From positions 6,760,001 to 6,820,000 of the forward strand of contig OU612069.1 of assembly GCA_914767715.1 (NCBI GenBank): a stretch of 60,000 nt of DNA, given 5' to 3'. Positions 36,071 through 46,400 of the stretch are shown here, piece by piece. The notes beneath the pieces were generated by a model. It saw only the letters and a list, made by a program, of their open reading frames with translations. It made no database searches and was not told the DNA's origin. Every line of letters begins with the position of its first letter. Positions within the stretch are counted from its first letter, which is position 1. This DNA comes from Membranipora membranacea (lineage: Eukaryota > Bryozoa > Gymnolaemata > Cheilostomatida > Membraniporidae). Both the position numbers and the translations under genes were made by a program.

Positions 36071-36499
36071 CTATTATTTTATCATTGCTGGTATGCCACT
36101 TAGACCACCACTCTTGTCTGCGTTAAGTGAAACTGATATAATATAGGCTTCAGTATAAAAGATGAAAAATCTCAAGTCCATGTTTGGACAATCAATTTAG
36201 TATATCAAACACATAGAATCAGTGATGATCATGACAAAAAGTCCTTTTAATGGTTTTGGTTGAGCCAGTCTTATCAGACTCTGAATTTATAGGTGTATAA
36301 TGTATGCTTGCTGGTCAGAGACACATTATAAACTCAGCCTACGCACCACAAGGTTCAATCAATCTGATTTTCATCATGTTCTCAGTTTTGCAATCATTTT
36401 GGTCAAGTTTTGGATCCTCAAACAACTTAAATTTAGCAAATAATAATATTGAGACAGTGAGTGAGCAGAAGCTTCATCATGTGACAATTATCTTCCAGA

Positions 36500-36710
36500 G
36501 CCATCCTTAAGCTTCAGATAACTATTACTGTTTTGTAAGATACCTGAAGCCCTCACAGTGTTACAATGATAAGTGATGGGGTATCAAGTTATCAAGAAAT
36601 TTCCCGTGCGATACCTGACTACATTTAGTGGGGACTGAGAGGAAAGAGATTGAAATAAAAAGCTTACTCTTAATATCAAATTTTAGCTTGGTATATATTA
36701 TATAGTTATA
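36500..36710. repeat. Paralogous block 2, right part
   Basis: Matches 27820-28020 (CCTTAAG..TCAGAT, CAGTGTTACAATG, TTTTAGCTTGGTATA). It ends at the AT-rich stretch directly before the TTAA hairpin. Confidence 0.6.
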
Positions 36711-36716
36711 TATATA

Positions 36717-36838
36717 TTAAGCGCTCAAATGGTGGCGGGTTGCTGGTAGAGGCATTTCATTATCAACCACTTTCTGAAGAGAAAGTGGTCGATAATGAAA
36801 TGCTTCTGCCAGCATCCCGTCATCGTTTGAGCGCTTAA
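36717..36838 (+). repeat. 122-bp near-perfect hairpin with TTAA ends
   Basis: Arms 36717-36775 and 36780-36838 (59 nt each) with a four-base loop GAAG. 52 of 59 positions are Watson-Crick pairs; five of the seven mismatches would be G-U pairs in a plus-strand transcript. Both ends read TTAAGCGCTCAAA inward. It could be a palindromic MITE at a TTAA target or a hairpin RNA source; the sequence alone does not decide. Confidence 0.9.
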
Positions 36839-37643
36839 ATTAACCAGTATCCTGACATTGCGCAGCACAACTAAAGAATACAATTAATGATGACATTTAA
36901 TTCACATAACTTATCATAAATTTATCATAACTTTGTTTATAATTGTATGACCCTGTAGCTAAACACTACTCTTAGGTTTTATGGGCCGCGGGGACAAATT
37001 TCCAATGTTCAGAGACTAGTTGGAAAATTTGGATATCAAAGTTATATTATTAATAGCATGATCAGCGGTATTCTATACAGAGCGAGAATGACATAAAGCT
37101 AACTGGTTAGTCAATGTCCACACGATAGTAATCAACTACTCTTGAACAAGATAATGGTAGTGGCATTAAACTACTGGGTGAAGAGCAGGATAAATTTGTA
37201 TTCATCATAATTTGTTTGGTTATTTTGTTAGAGTTATGCACTGGTGTTGGCATGATGCTCTGTAAGATTGACAGAAACACATCGCTGGGTTGTCTATTTA
37301 TTATTTCATATTTCCGAGTATATCATTTGTGATCACCTAGAGATTACCTAACGTAAACTATAAAGCAACATCATCATTTATGTTGTTATATCAACCTTAC
37401 AACAACAGTGATAATGATGATTGTGTATTGACAAGAAAACAAACAAACATTTTATCTTCGAATTCAAAATTTCATCTGAATTATCAGCAATAGAGCATGA
37501 TTTTGGTTTTGATTTTGAACAATACATTGGGGATCAGCTCAACCTGCAAGATCAAATTTGTAATACAGTGTGTAGGCACTCAGTTATACATAAAACATAA
37601 TACGGCGTTATACAAACTCAGTCATATATATTTGAACTCTTAC
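36839..37643. other. Unassigned intronic sequence
   Basis: AT-rich intron sequence next to exon 2; no exon or repeat seen. Confidence 0.5.
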
Positions 37644-37875
37644 CTCTGTAGCTGATCTACATGTGGTGTGTCCCAGAGCTCGAGCTCTTTCAGGTGAGGA
37701 GCTATCTCATGAAGATTAGGAGGGATATAACCTCTGATAAACATATGTGTGATATGGAGACATTTAGCTTCTGCTGTAAGCTCTGATAATGACAGTGATT
37801 TTAGTGTCACCTCACGAATGCTAGGTATTCCATAAATCTCAGGTTCTCCAGTATGCCGGTACCAGACCTCATACC
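37644..37875 (-). CDS. LRR gene exon 2, entry into the LRR domain
   Basis: A 232-nt open exon bounded by acceptor TTGCTGTCCAG and donor CAGAG|GTAAGAG. Joined to the 38161-38275 exon in phase it reads GYEVWYRHTGEPEIYGIPSI and onward, then IREVTLKSLSLSEL and ends HLKELELWDTPHVDQLQ. The spacing of leucines in the last third (LKELELWDTP) looks like the start of an LRR solenoid; the first part may be an N-cap. It ends in phase 2, the phase shared by all three downstream 141-nt LRR exons. The intron to the next exon I can see is about 8.8 kb and full of LINE debris; an exon missed there cannot be excluded. The family before the LRRs is unknown to me. Confidence 0.6.
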
Positions 37876-38160
37876 CTGGACAGCAAGTAAAGACTAAGAA
37901 TGAAACAAAATGTAATAGGACTTACTTAAGTGGGACTGACTTGTCAAGCTGTAGTCATCAATTACCAATATTTGGTTATGGGATCGGATGCCTGATCCTC
38001 ATAATACAAACCATGTCCTCAACTTAGCACCCGTCCAACAAAAATCTCAAAATCCAGAATATAGTCCAGTCAGATGAATTACACAGCACTGCACTTTTGA
38101 CTATCATTTGTTTCTCATTAACAAATTTGCTTGTCATCAACTTTGTGCTAAAACTCCTAC

Positions 38161-38275
38161 CTTGGGTCTCATTAGCTCCTGTATGGGTGTCTCTTGAGAT
38201 ACTTAAACGAGCCCCGAGCCTAGGTTCTTCATCCTGTGGCCTGATCTCAGGGGGCTTACTTTTATTGTTTCCCAT
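38161..38275 (-). CDS. LRR gene exon 1, possible N-myristoylated start
   Basis: Proposed first coding exon of a minus-strand LRR gene. From the ATG at 38275 it reads MGNNKSKPPEIRPQDEEPRL and continues for 38 codons plus one base to a donor CAAG|GTAGGA. The start fits the M-G-x-x-x-S/T pattern recognised by N-myristoyltransferase, so membrane tethering is possible; this is inference. The rest is polar and proline- and acid-rich, with no domain I recognise. A possible acceptor (TTTTAGCTTGTAG) lies 15 bases upstream of the ATG, so the 5' UTR may be in another exon. The alternative start at 38374 is in frame and would add 33 residues including a hydrophobic run (VLFIILLLA), giving a membrane-anchored protein instead. 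The donor leaves phase 1, which matches the next exon exactly. No homologue recognised. Confidence 0.55.
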
Positions 38276-38476
38276 GATTATCACTTGGCACCTACAAGCT
38301 AAAAGAAGTATGATAAATAAGACACTGATATATGTGTCTATGTATACTGATTTTTTATTCATTTGCCCGACCATGCATTGTGAACATGAAGGGGATCAGT
38401 TTGAGATGAAACACCAATGACTACGGGGCAACAGAGCATGTGCGACTAGAAATCAGAAACCTGAACATGTATGTAA

Positions 38477-38541
38477 CAGGGGTGTGTGAACATTAATATC
38501 CAGCCCCGCAATTATTCTATATGAAACTTCATACACCCCTG
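38477..38541. mobile_element. Short element with GGGGTGTAT inverted ends (copy 1)
   Basis: CAGGGGTGTG on the left, ATACACCCCTG on the right, 65 bp. The shortest copy of the inverted-repeat element carried in every array unit. Confidence 0.5.
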
Positions 38542-39380
38542 ACTAACATTATTAACATGAGATAAGCTAAGTATGTGGTAGAAGGCTGAGAATGAAAACT
38601 TAAACGTGTAAACCAAACATGAGTACATGTCACTGCCTAACACTGCCTGTTATCTTTAGTTGCCAGCTTACACTGGTATTTTAGTCCTACTCAGTTGAGG
38701 ACAATATTCAATAGGGCCCCTTATCCATAAGTATATTTATCTTCAGTCATAGATGACTGAATATTTCTCTAATGATATGCTAACCCAAACCATAACTTAA
38801 ATTTGCCGTATGAATTTTAATAAACCTAATACCAGGTACCAAATCATCGCCGATAATGCCTTCATTTATGCCATCAAACAAACTTCTGACCTCTTTGAAA
38901 ATAACCTGTGTTGGTTTAAATCATCGCAAAAAGCATTGTCAGGGCCAGAGTGAACAAATTCTAAATAATCTTAAAACAACAAGTTTAAGCTAACTGACAA
39001 CTCTAATGCCCTGTATATGGAGTTGTTCCCACGTAGAATGCGAGCATGACGATGAGCTTAATATTATGAGTTGCCCCACCTTATTGCTGACCAGTATACC
39101 GCTCTTCATATGATCACTCTGGCTGATCGACTTTTCTCTAAGTTGTCGGGAGGAGAATGTCTAAGACTACTGATTCTCCAACTTTTTATTATATTATCTG
39201 CAAGTAAAATAATAAATAACATGAGTATATGATTGATTGCACTGTTCGGGCTCAAAAGTATACATTCTGTCTTATTCTTTTACTGCATGTTTATTCACCT
39301 CATGCAGTCCTTACAGCTGTGATATAGAGTTTTCCGCTTGATTGCTAGGGCTAAATTTAACGATTGCTGCAAGTATGTAA

Positions 39381-39685
39381 CAGGGGTGTATACAAAAACC
39401 AATCCAGCCCCGAGGATGAAAGATAAAACACACAGCTAGCCCTTAATGGCGTTCGGCCACGATCGCCATGCTGAACACCATTTAGGGCAGGACGTGTACT
39501 AGGCGTTTGATTTATTTGTGTATACACTGAACACTGTTATCTTCATCAGGATTGCAGGAATTCTTAGAGTGAAATAATAAAACATTTCCTTCATGGGATC
39601 ATGCTGAGTTCCAAAAAATCTACCACTGTAAAACCTTAATCACATCATTATCACCATTTTCTATGGGTACCTTAATACACCCCTT
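39381..39685. mobile_element. Element with GGGGTGTAT inverted ends (copy 2)
   Basis: CAGGGGTGTATAC left, AATACACCCCTTG right, 305 bp. It contains an additional small imperfect hairpin (39438-39486, CCCTTAATGGCGTTCGG against its near complement). Confidence 0.5.
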
Positions 39686-40473
39686 GGGTAGCGCATTATC
39701 AACATGATATAAGCTAAGTAAATGGTAGAAGGCTGGGAATGAAAACTCAAATATCTAAACCAAATATAGTACATGATACCGGCTAACACTGCATAACACT
39801 TCCTGCTATCTAAGGTCGCTTGTTAACGCTGATATTTAGTGTTACAGTCTTACGGATTTTTATGGATATACTCAACAGGGTCCTCACTTATTAATGCCGC
39901 TGTAATGTACAAATTTGATTTATCTCCCTATGTACAAAGGATGGACAACTTCCTATAATGAAATTTCAAATAATGTTTCAATGGTCATTTATTGACTTAT
40001 TATGCTATAATAATTTTTGAAAATCAAAGATGAAATTTATTTGTGATTTCAGTAAGAATATCTTGTTTACCACCAAAGAAGGATTTTTAACCCTCACTGC
40101 AACTTAAAAATGTCATACAGAGTTTAAAGGGCCAGGGTAAACAACTTACTCACACAAATTAGGAATTCAAACCTTGTGTATGACATTTATTGTATATTGT
40201 GCGATCCTATTCTCAGCATTTGGAGTTACTCCCCCATCGAGCTTGCAGAGGTGACCAGTAAATTGGGACCAACCAAAAATGCAGAAGTATTGGATAAACC
40301 TAGTCCAACTGGCCACTGTCATCTTTGGAAGTACCCAGACCTAACGCTTGAAAACCCTGCTAGTATTGGGTACAATTAAGGTGCCGGCACAGCACTGCTA
40401 ACAATCCACTAACAGACCATGATCTGTCTTGTACTAGGATAGGATTTGCAAAATGAAACTGGTAAACAGATTG

Positions 40474-40509
40474 ATTGCCTTCTCGGCCTATTGGCTAAGA
40501 TCAAAGTGT
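40474..40509 (+). pseudogene. U2 snRNA-like 5' end inside an array unit
   Basis: CTTCTCGGCCTATTGGCTAA and flanking bases match the conserved 5' end of U2 spliceosomal RNA over about 36 nt, with two substitutions and two single-base insertions (human form from knowledge: ATCGCTTCTCGGCCTTTTGG). Beyond GTGT the similarity stops and a repeat-specific sequence (CATGGCCAATGGCTGACTAG) follows. The inner array units keep only TTGGCT directly joined to GTGTCATGGCC. So this is a U2-derived piece of a repeat, not a working U2 gene. Confidence 0.65.
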
Positions 40510-41045
40510 CATGGCCAATGGCTGACTAGTGCCTGTTTCAGTTTTGTGCAGCTTGCTGCACACTTACAATTAGGAGGTCCTCTATTGCCTCACCTCTAGG
40601 ATGCATTACTAGGATGTGTCACACTCTCAGTACGAGGATTTCTAGTAACTTGCGTTCCTCTTTAGGGGCAGCCCACCCTCTGATTTGTCATAAGCAGGGC
40701 CTTCAATGAGTCTTTCACCCAAATGTTTAGTTCGCCCGTGTAGTCTTACCTTACTTCTGTTCAGTAGCCGCCTCTTCATATGATCTCTTCGTCTGATCAA
40801 CTGTTATGTTCTTGATATTGGAGCAGACCGTCTAAGCCTTCTGATTCTCTGACTGTCTGCGGTATTGTCTGCATTATAAAGTACAATAAGATATGGATAT
40901 ATGATTAATTTGGCTGGTCAGAGCTAAGATATAATAAAGCACCTCTGTCATATGTTCTGGCACTGAACGATTATTCCCCTCTTGCAGTCCTTACAGTCAA
41001 TTTCCGCTTAGTTAATGGGCTACAGTAAACCTAACCAATTTGTGA

Positions 41046-41244
41046 CAGGGGTGTATTAATATCAAATCAGCCCGCGTTAAGAAAGAAGAGCGAGATTTTT
41101 CAGGATTCAATAAATTATTGGTATTGAAACAATGAAACATTTCCATCAAATAATCTTTGCTGCATCCCAAAAAAATCAAACACTGTAATACTCTTACCTC
41201 TTCATTATATCACCATTTTTTAATGAAATCTTTATACACCCCTG
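41046..41244. mobile_element. Element with GGGGTGTAT inverted ends (copy 3)
   Basis: CAGGGGTGTATTAAT left, TTTATACACCCCTG right, 199 bp, the size also kept in the inner units. Confidence 0.55.
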
Positions 41245-41577
41245 ACTAACATTATCAACTTGAGATAAGCTAAGTATGTAGAAGGCTGGGAATGAAAATC
41301 TAAACCAAACATGAGAATATGTCACTGCCTAACATTGCCTGTTATCTATCGTAGCATGGCCTACGCTGGTATTTCATTAGTATTATATAGTTTAGCATAT
41401 TCAACAACCCACTTATTGATAAGAATATGACTCAAGGTTTCACGATTAGTATGCTAAGGTGCACTGTCAAAACTTTCAAAATGATTTTCATGAACATAAC
41501 ATTTACCAAATCATCGCTGATATTGCCTCCCTTGCTAGACCTAAACTGTTGCCGCACTTGGCATACATCAAGCTCGG

Positions 41578-41650
41578 CCGACATCCTCGACCACCTAACT
41601 CGGCCACCATATGGGTTAGAGGGCAGTCGCTTTAACCAATTGCACTACAT
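41578..41650 (-). repeat. tRNA-like stretch (possible SINE head)
   Basis: Read on the minus strand it contains GTGCAATTGGTTAAAGC (A-box-like), then GACTGCCCTCTAACCCATAT (anticodon-arm-like), then GGTCGAGGAT (weak B-box-like). No complete cloverleaf can be drawn. The same stretch occurs in each inner unit with more decay (for example 42700-42770). Probably a tRNA-derived SINE head, not a tRNA gene. Confidence 0.35.
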
Positions 41651-43449
41651 TTAATGCCATTTAATAAAATTCTGTTACCTTTCTGAAAGTTGGAATTAAT
41701 GCAAATAGCATTGTGAGGGCCAGGGCGAGCAAATTCTTGATATCACAAATCATCAAGTTTTTGTCTTTTTTTGCCAACTCGCAACAAGGTTTGAGAATGC
41801 TCTAATGCCTTGTATTTGGAGTTGCTCTCCACATAGAAGGAGAGTATATTGCTGACCTTTATATCAGAGTTGCCCCACCTTATTGGTGTTCAGTAGACTC
41901 CTCTCAACATTGATCTCTCTGTCTGATCTCTCTGATCTCTTTGTCAGATCTCTCTGTGTCTGTTAAAGTGTTGCAGGAGCAGACCAGACACACTCCCTGA
42001 TTCTCTAACTGTTATGGAACTATCTGCATTCGATAAACAAATATATATCAGTATATGTTGAGTTGTGCTGTGTCCGCTCTTGAAAATAAACATTCTGTCA
42101 TATACATATTTTACCTCATGTTACTTGACCCGCGCAATCATAATAATTGTTTCCCGCTTAGTTAAAAGGCCATGGTGACCTTAACCAGTATTAAAAGGGG
42201 TGTTTAAAATTACAAAGCAGCCCCGAGTCTGAAAGAGAAAAGTGCTCTGTTATATTTTTCGGACTCCAGAAATTCTTAACAGTGAAACAAGAAAACATTT
42301 CCACCAAAATAATCTTGTTGTATTTCAAAAGATGAAACACTGTAAAACTCTTAGATCTTCATTATATCACCATATTTTATACCCCCTGGCTAACATTATC
42401 AACATGAGATAAGCTAAGTATGTGGTAGAAGGCTGGGAATGAAAACTCAAATATCTAAACCAAACATGAGTACATGACACGGCCTAACATTGCCTGTTAT
42501 CTATCGTAGCCAGTCTACACTGGTTATTTTAGTATTATATAGTTTAGCATATTCAACAAGGCCACTTATTGATAAGAATATGACCCAAGGTTTCACGATT
42601 AATATGCTAACATGCACTGTCGAAACTGTCAAAGTGATTTTCATGAACGTAAAATTTACTAAATCATCGCTGATAATGCCTCCCTTGCACTCGGCCACCA
42701 CACTCAGTCTCCATCCTCGACCACCACTTGGGTTAGAGGGCGGTAGCTTCAATCAACTGCGTTACATTTAACGCAATCGAATAAAATTCTGACCTTTCTG
42801 AAAGAAACCTGTTCTGGTTGGAATCATTACAAATAGCATTGTGAGGGCCACCATTGGATTGGCAACAAAGATTAAGAATGGTCTAATGCCTTGTATTTGG
42901 AGTTGCTCCCCACATAAAATGGGAGCCCTTTATATCATGACTTGCCCCACCTTATTTGGGTTTAATAGACTCCTCTCGACATTGATCTCTCTGTCTAAAA
43001 CTCTCTGATCTCTCTGTCTGATTTCTCTGATCTCTCTGTCTGATCTCTCTCTGTCTGTTAAAGTGTTGTAGGAGCAGTCAACACACACACACCTCCTGAT
43101 TCTCTGTTTATGGAATCATCTGCAATAAATAGAATAAAAGATGACTGTATATGTTGCGTTGGCTGTGTCATGGCCAATGGCTGATTAGTGCCTGTTTCAG
43201 TTTCTGGCAGCTTGCTGCACTCCTACGATTAGGAGGTCAACCATGGCCTCACCTCTAGGATGCATTCCAGTTTTCTAAGATGTATCACACTCTCAGTGCG
43301 AGGACTTCGGGCAACTTGCGTCCCTCTTTAGGGGCGGCCCACCCTCTATTTGTCATAAACAGGGTGTTCCTGTGTGCTTGGAAATATACATTCCGTCATA
43401 TACCCTTTTACCCCATTGACCATTGCAGTCATATAGTTATGCTTAGTTA

Positions 43450-46400
43450 AAAGGCTAAGGTAAACTTAACCTGTATGTCCAAGGGGTGTATAAAATTACA
43501 AAGCAGCCCCGAGTCTGAAAGAGAAAAGTGCTCCGTTATATTTTTAGGACTCTAGAAATTCTTAACAGTGAAACAAGAAAACATTTCCACCAAAATAATC
43601 TTGTTGTATTTCAAAAGATGAAACACTGTAAAACTCTTACCTCTTCATTATATCACCATATTTTATACCCCCTGGCTAACATTATCAACATGAGATAAGC
43701 TAAGTATGTGGTAGAAGGCTGGGAATGAAAACTCAAATATCAAAACCAAACATGAGTACATGACACGGCCTAATACTGCCTGTTATCTATCGTAGCCAGT
43801 CTACACTGTTTTATTTAGTATTATATAGTTGAGCATCTTCAACCAGGCCACTTATTGATAAGAATATGACTCAAGGTTTCACGATTAATATGCTAAGATG
43901 CACTGTCGAAACTGTCAAAGTGATTTTCATGAACGTAAAATTTACTAAATCATCACTGATAATGCCTCCCTTGCACTCGGCCACCACACTCAGTCTCCAT
44001 CCTCGACCACCACATGGGTCAGAGGGCAGTAGCTTTAATCAACTGCGTTACATTTAATGCCATCGAATAAAATTCTGACCTTTCTGAAAGTAACCTGTTC
44101 TGGTTGGAATCATTGCAAATAGCATTGTGAGGGCCACAATTGGATTGGCAACAAAGATTGAGAATGGTCTAATGCCTTGTATTTGGAGTTGCTCCCCACA
44201 TAAAATGTGAGCCCTTTATATCATGACTTGCCCTACCTTATTTGGGTTTAATAGACTCCTCTCGACATTGATCTCTCTGTCTGATCTCTCTGATCTCTCT
44301 GTCTGATCTCTCTGTCTGATTTCTCTGATCTCTCTGTCTGATCTCTCTCTGTCTGTTACAGTGTTGTAGGAGCAGTCAACACACACACCTCCTGATTCTC
44401 TGTTTATGGAATTATCTGCAATAAATAAAATAAAAGATGACAGTATATGTTGCGTTGGCTGTGTCTTGGCCAATGGCTGATTAGTGCCTGTTTCAGTTTC
44501 TGGCAGCTTGCTGCACTCCTACGATCAGGAGGTCCACCATGGCCTCATCTCTAGGATGCATTCTAGCTTGCTAAGATGTATCACACTCTCAGTGCGAGGA
44601 CTTCGGGCAACTTGCGTCCCTCTTTAGGGGCGGCCCACCCTCTATTTGTCATAAACAGGGTGTTCCTGTGTGCTTGGAAATATACATTCCGTCATATACC
44701 CTTTTACCCCATTGACCATTGCAGTCATATAGTTATGCTTAGTTAAAAGGCTAAGGTAAACATAACCGGTATGTCCAAGGGGTGTATAAAATTACAAAGC
44801 AGCCCCGAGTCTGAAAGAGAAAAGTGCTCCGTTATATTTTTAGGACTCTAGAAATTCTTAACAGTAAAACAAGAAAACATTTCCACCAAAATAATCTTGT
44901 TGTCTTTCAAAAGATGAAACACTGTAAAACTCTTACCTCTTCATTATATCACCATATTTTATACCCCTGGCTAACATTATCAACATGAGATAAGCTAAGT
45001 ATGTGGTAGAAGGCTGGGAATGAAAACTCAAATATCAAAACCAAACATGAGTACATGACACGGCCTAACACTGCCTGTTATCTATCGTAGCCAGTCTACA
45101 CTGTTTTGTTTAGTATTATATAGTTTAGCATATTCAACCAGGCCACATATTGATAAGAATATGACTCAATGTTTCACGATTAATATGCTAAGATGCACTG
45201 TTGAAACTGTCAAAGTGATTTTCATGAACGTAAAATTTACTAAATCATCGCTGATAATGCCTCCCTTGTACTCGGCCACCACACTCAGTCTCCATCCTCG
45301 ACCACCACTTGGGTTAGAGGGCTGTAGCTTTAATCAACTGCGTTACATTTAATGCCATCGAATAAAATTCTGACCTTTCTGAAAGTAACCTGTTCTGGTT
45401 GGAATCATTGCAAATAGCATTGTGAGGGCCACAATTGGATTGGCAATAAAGATTAAGAATGGTCTCATGCCTTGTATTTGGAATTGCTCTCCACATAAAA
45501 TGAGAGCCCTATATATCATGACTTGCCCCACCTTATTTGGGTTTAATAGACTCCTCTCGACATTGATCTCTCTGTCTGATCTCTCTGTCTGATTTCTCTG
45601 ATCCCTCTGTCTGATCTCTCTCTGTCTGTTAAAGTGTTGTAGGAGCAGTCAACATACACACCTCCTGATTCTCTGTTTATGGAATTATCTGCTATAAATA
45701 AAATCAAAGATGACAGTATATGTTGCGTTGGCTGTGCCATGGCCAATGGCTGATTAGTGCCTGTTTCAGTTTCTGGCAGCTTGCTGCACTCCTACGATTA
45801 GGAGGTCAACCATAGCCTCACCTCTAGGAAGCATTCTAGTTTTCTAGGATGAATCACACTCTCAGTGCGAGGACTTCGGGCAACTTGCGTCCCTCTTTAG
45901 GGGCGGCCCACCCTCTGTTTGTCATAAACAGGGTGTTCCTGTGTGCTTGGAAATATACATTCCGTCATATACCCTTTTACCCCATTGACCATTGCAGTCA
46001 TATAGTTCTGTTTAGTTAAAAGGCTAAGGTAAACGTAACCGGTATGTCCAAGGGGTGTATAAAATTACAAAGCAGCCCCGAGTCTGAAAGAGAAAAGTGC
46101 TCCGTTATATTTTTAGGACTCTAGAAATTCTTAACAGTGAAACAAGAAAACATTTCCACCAAAATAATCTTGTTGTCTTTCAAAAGATGAAACACTGTAA
46201 AACTCTTACCTCTTCATTATATCACCATATTTTATACCCCTGGCTAACATTATCAACATGAGATAAGCTAAGTATGTGGTAGAAGGCTGGGAATGAAAAC
46301 TCAAATATCAAAACCAAACATGAGTACATGACACGGCCTAACACTGCCTGTTATCTATCGTAGCCAGTCTACACTGTTTTATTTAGTATTATATAGTTTA

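Larger units (their letters stand above)
38400..42190. repeat. Diverged left part of the 1.2-kb tandem array
   Basis: At least three old, indel-rich units recognisable by the shared marker CAGGGGTGTAT...AGCCCCG (38477, 39381, 41046) and by the string GATAAGCTAAGTATGTGG. They lie directly upstream of the LRR gene's first exon. A 67-codon frame at 40176-40379 and others here are chance frames. Confidence 0.7.

Noticed and set aside
40474-40650. A functional U2 snRNA gene
   Set aside because: Only the first 36 nt match; the branch-site recognition region, Sm site and 3' stem-loops are absent.
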